Origin: CAZDWZ01 sp964509425
Lineage (GTDB): Bacteria; Bdellovibrionota_C; UBA2361; SZUA-149; CAZDWZ01
Assembly: GCA_964509425.1 (NCBI GenBank)
Contig: CAZDWZ010000005.1
Coordinates: 377,645-441,644, forward strand
Direction: 5' to 3'
DNA: 64,000 nt
Within the stretch, counting starts at the first letter, position 1, and each line of letters opens with the position of its first letter. Under the pieces are notes generated by a model that worked only from the letters and a program-made list of their open reading frames with translations, did not search any database and had not been told where the DNA came from. Made by a program: the position numbers and the translations under genes. This document shows, piece by piece, positions 60,798 to 64,000 of the stretch.

Positions 60798-63020
60798 TTG
60801 GAAGCAAATCGAAAGTGCGCAGAGAGTGGAGGAATAACGATCACGGGCGTCGCTGCGCCCGGTGGAGAGTCGCTCAACCTCTTTTTTCCGCACGGCGAGA
60901 AGTCGCTTCTTGAAGGAAATCTCGATTTTCGCCCTGAAGACTTGCTGGTTTCGCTCGAAGCCGAAAGCGAGTTTCACGTCTCTGCCATCGCGAGCTCGGA
61001 ACCCGTCGAGATCCAGCGACGCCTCCGTTGGACGTCGCTCTCCGGATTAAAACCTGTTTTGTTTCTCACCGAGCGCCTTCCCCGATGGCTGCGAGGAGAG
61101 CGCCTCTTTTCTTTCCTGGGGCTCGAGAACGCAGCGCTCTCTCTCTACCTTCGCGAAGGAAAGCCACGCTGCTCGAAGCCGCAGTGTGATGTCGAGAAGG
61201 TCGACCTCTCCAAGCTCGCATCTGACGTTCTTAAAGACAGTGGTGAATCACTCATCCCGGCACGGAGCGTTCTTCTGGGCAGAGTTATTTCTGTCGAGAA
61301 GCACAAGAAAGCCAAGAAAATAGGCGTTTCGGAGGTAGAAGCCGTTCTCGTAACGCTCGCTCTTTCAGGAATCCGGAGAACCTACATCAACGAAAAATAC
61401 TTTCGTCTTGATGATTCTCTCCCTCATGTAAACGGAGTTCTGAGCCCGGCGCAGAAGGAAGACCTGCTCGGAATCGTGAGCGCCACTTCCGGTCCGATCG
61501 AAATTTTCTCGGTCGCGGAAGCGCTCTCAATCGCTCGCCTCACCGCGGAAGAGCTTGTGAAAAGAATAGAAGCAGAGCTTCAGAGCTCAAGCGAGCTCGA
61601 GATTATCATCCAACACGAAACACGAGGCGCCGCTGATTCGCTTCCGGAGCTGGGAGCACGGCGGAAGGCCGTTCTCGGGTTTTATTGCAAACGCTGTAAG
61701 AAAACTCTCCCGCCCGTAACGCCGGCATCTCTCCTCACATCGACCATCGAGTTTGAAGGCATTCTCTACGATGAATTTTTCAACCGCTCGGGGAATACGC
61801 TTGCTGCCTCTGCGGTTCCGTTTCGAGAAACGCTCGAGCATCTGCGGATAGCGGGCCTCGGAGACATTCCGCTCAACCGGAGGCTGGGCGAGCTTTCAAC
61901 CGGAGAGCGCCTCTTGTTCAGCCGCTTTTTGCCCGTCTGTTTAGGCTATCAAGACGTGCTCATCCTTGGTTCCTCGGGGAAAACGAAGCTGGACGTTGCG
62001 CAGGAGGAATCTCTCGAAGCGCTGGATTCGCTTCTTCTTCGTGGCCGAAACACGCTCATTCTAGAAAATGAAAGCGATCGAACATCGAGCGAAAAACACG
62101 AGCTCACTCTTTTCGTTCAATCCTCTGGAAAGCTCGATCGGATGCTTCCGGTCGGAAACGAGGAGCTTCCGCTCGGTGCCGTTTCCGTTCTCGCCGGCGG
62201 CACGGCGAGCGGAAAGTCCCGATCGCTTAGGAAAATCAACGAAATCTTGAACTCGCAGCGAAAGGGCAGGGGAAAGACGGGAGGGAAGTGCGAGTATGGA
62301 GACGCCGAGACGATCCTCGATCGCGCGCGATCTTCCGGCACGGCATCTTCGGGAAGCGCTCTTCTCTCCGTCGCAAAGGTCCTCGATCTCGCGGCCCCGC
62401 TCGCGGAGCTTTTTGCTTCGCTTCCGGAGGCAAGGCGGCGGGGAGTTGACGTAAAACAACTGCGAATAGACATCGCAGAGAACTGCTGCCCGCTTTGCCG
62501 AGGCCTCGGAAAACTGCGCGATACACACACTCCGCCGGAGTTTTGGCCACTCTGTCCGGAGTGTCTCGGCCTTAGATTTTCAGCGAATATCCTGGATGTG
62601 AAGTTCTTCAGTCGATCGCTCGCTGATGTGATGACGTTCACCGTCGCTGATGCGCTCACGTTTTTTCAGCATCATGATGCGCTCGCCGGAACGCTGCATC
62701 AGGCCGCATTAATGGGCCTTTCGAGCGTTATGCTCGGTGCAGTTGCGTCCTTCGAAACCACCTCCGTGCAGCTTCGACTGTATCTCGCGAACGTTTTCGC
62801 TCGCGCACTCGGAGGAAAGGCGAAGGCCGAGAACACCGTTCTCCTTTTCGATGAATTCGCAGATGCGCTCGATGAAACGGCGCTTAATTTCGTGCTTGAG
62901 GTCGCGATAGTCTTTGCTGAAAGCGGCGGAAGCGCCATTTTTAGCGCCCGCGATGAAGCCCGGCTCCTGAAAACGCTTGCTCGAGCGAAGGTCCGGCCGT
63001 TTCGCCTTAAGCTCGAGTAG
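60798..63020 (+). CDS. Degenerate UvrA-like ABC ATPase
   Basis: This 740-residue protein, shorter than UvrA (about 940), has two ABC halves. In the first half the P-loop is degraded (VAAPGGES at about residues 18-25) and the Walker B is lost, but the signature remains as LGELSTGERLL (about 364). In the second half Walker A (GGTASGKS, about 467) and Walker B (VLLFDEFADALDE, about 681) are intact, but the signature is replaced by ASFETTS. A zinc module CPLCRGLGK...CPEC (about 563) matches UvrA. The start is TTG 60798, with AAGGAG 9 bases upstream. It is a UvrA-family paralogue with unknown targets. Confidence 0.82.
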   Translation: MEANRKCAESGGITITGVAAPGGESLNLFFPHGEKSLLEGNLDFRPEDLLVSLEAESEFHVSAIASSEPVEIQRRLRWTSLSGLKPVLFLTERLPRWLRGERLFSFLGLENAALSLYLREGKPRCSKPQCDVEKVDLSKLASDVLKDSGESLIPARSVLLGRVISVEKHKKAKKIGVSEVEAVLVTLALSGIRRTYINEKYFRLDDSLPHVNGVLSPAQKEDLLGIVSATSGPIEIFSVAEALSIARLTAEELVKRIEAELQSSSELEIIIQHETRGAADSLPELGARRKAVLGFYCKRCKKTLPPVTPASLLTSTIEFEGILYDEFFNRSGNTLAASAVPFRETLEHLRIAGLGDIPLNRRLGELSTGERLLFSRFLPVCLGYQDVLILGSSGKTKLDVAQEESLEALDSLLLRGRNTLILENESDRTSSEKHELTLFVQSSGKLDRMLPVGNEELPLGAVSVLAGGTASGKSRSLRKINEILNSQRKGRGKTGGKCEYGDAETILDRARSSGTASSGSALLSVAKVLDLAAPLAELFASLPEARRRGVDVKQLRIDIAENCCPLCRGLGKLRDTHTPPEFWPLCPECLGLRFSANILDVKFFSRSLADVMTFTVADALTFFQHHDALAGTLHQAALMGLSSVMLGAVASFETTSVQLRLYLANVFARALGGKAKAENTVLLFDEFADALDETALNFVLEVAIVFAESGGSAIFSARDEARLLKTLARAKVRPFRLKLE

Positions 63021-63265
63021 GGCGAGCTTTTCTCTTCTCAAGCCGGAGCTTATCTCCCTTGTCCACAGGGTGGTTTCGTCACCAAAAATCCCAAGTCCAC
63101 AGAATTTCAAAAAATATTTGTCTTTCCTCTTGCGTTTACCCCACCGATGGGGCAGATTGCCGTCCGCTCAACGAGGGGCTGTTCCCCGAAAAAGAGTGTG
63201 TTTTCTTGGAATTACGGCTTCTTCTTAAAAAAACTAAGAAGAAGAAAATAAGTCGACGCTGGCAC
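63021..63265. other. Intergenic region before the rRNA promoter
   Basis: A 10-bp A+T-rich hairpin (cttcttctta 63218-63227 with taagaagaag 63235-63244) lies here and could end the UvrA-like transcript, although no T-run follows. No gene was seen. Confidence 0.4.
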
Positions 63266-63294
63266 TTGATAAAGACGGCGAAGATGAATATGTT
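63266..63294 (+). promoter_or_regulatory. Candidate rRNA operon promoter
   Basis: The -35 TTGATA (63266-63271) and -10 TATGTT (63289-63294) are separated by 17 bases and followed by a GC-rich discriminator, ccgcctcccc. This is the pattern of stringently controlled rRNA promoters. The 16S sequence begins about 360 bases downstream. Confidence 0.5.
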
Positions 63295-63652
63295 CCGCCT
63301 CCCCAACGAATGAAGGGGACTGCTTCGAAAGAAGGAGTAAAGCGGAAAAGCAGAGATGCTCGGCCGTAACTGTTTAGGAAACAGGGTTCTTTCACTGGAA
63401 AGAACTATTGGCAGTATTTGAAAACTGGGTTGGGAAGAAGAAGAGCAATGAGATTGGTTCGAACCAAATCAGGTTCACCAATACAAATTGTGCGTGACGT
63501 TAATTCTTTTAAGAGAATTACTTTGAAAATACTGGTTCGCAAGAACCGGACAACAAAAGAAGTCAGGACGAAGTATCTGTATATAGATTTGAATTAAACG
63601 ACTGAGATGACACATTAACCGTTGGTCACTCAATCGTACAGCAGATAACTAC
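63295..63652 (+). other. rRNA operon leader region
   Basis: Several dyads lie between the promoter and 16S: ttggttcgaaccaa (63454-63467), taattctttt/aagagaatta (63501-63520) and ggttcgcaagaacc (63534-63547). They may form processing or antitermination structures. No boxA was convincingly matched. Confidence 0.4.

Positions 63653-64000
<348 letters not shown>

Overview
The window reads as chromosomal DNA of a free-living, double-membraned (diderm) bacterium with moderately high G+C. Secreted proteins with signal peptides, a lipoprotein, a periplasm-dependent ferric-type ABC transporter and two-component sensors with extracytoplasmic domains support this. The last ~350 bp are the 5' part of a 16S rRNA gene. 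Its signature bases are clearly bacterial, but I could not assign a phylum by eye. GTG and TTG starts are common.

Layout. 1-600: a GxxExxY gene enclosed by a 25-bp perfect inverted repeat. 629-11725: a surface-polysaccharide cluster with three GT2-type transferases, three GT4-type transferases, a polytopic membrane protein and a Wzx-like flippase. 12254-13486: an MFS exporter with strong flanking hairpins. 13895-19349: folC, a large FG-GAP beta-propeller protein and a convergent sensor kinase/response regulator pair. 19577-25727: HbpS-like protein, a small secreted protein, an M20 peptidase, a GNAT acetyltransferase, an unrecognised protein and a beta-carbonic anhydrase. 25807-30185: SulP anion transporter, HerA-like ATPase and a phosphoribosyltransferase. 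30453-35052: membrane-lipid-type genes (two PAP2-like proteins, a YdjM-like protein, a PlsC-type acyltransferase) and an HNH nuclease remnant between inverted repeats. 35222-39514: a secreted CxxCH protein divergent from a patatin phospholipase fused to a periplasmic-binding-like domain. 39551-45291: a three-gene operon (TerB-domain protein, BrxD/DUF2791 ATPase, Lhr-type helicase) that is the best candidate defence system. 45929-51595: an SGNH hydrolase and a second FG-GAP protein with its own response regulator/kinase pair. 51606-52840: two tandem paralogous small-gene units. 53107-59753: a DUF2459 lipoprotein, a small gene, a three-gene ferric-type ABC transporter, a CPBP-like membrane protein and a Cys-rich membrane protein. 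59892-63020: an FHA protein and a degenerate UvrA paralogue. 63266-64000: a candidate rRNA promoter, leader and 16S rRNA.

Themes. (1) The two FG-GAP proteins share a Cys-rich C-terminal domain, and both sit directly beside an OmpR-type regulator/kinase pair, which suggests a duplicated signalling module. (2) Several short, mostly single-gene units have GC-rich codon use unlike their neighbours, long structured 5' leaders and 3' hairpins: 12254-13486, 22389-23072, 30453-31735, 34549-35052, 51656-51979, 52374-52667, 54139-54441 and 59892-60377. They may be transferred or very highly expressed. (3) The TerB/BrxD/helicase operon stands without other BREX genes. All functional calls come from reading motifs; no database search was made.
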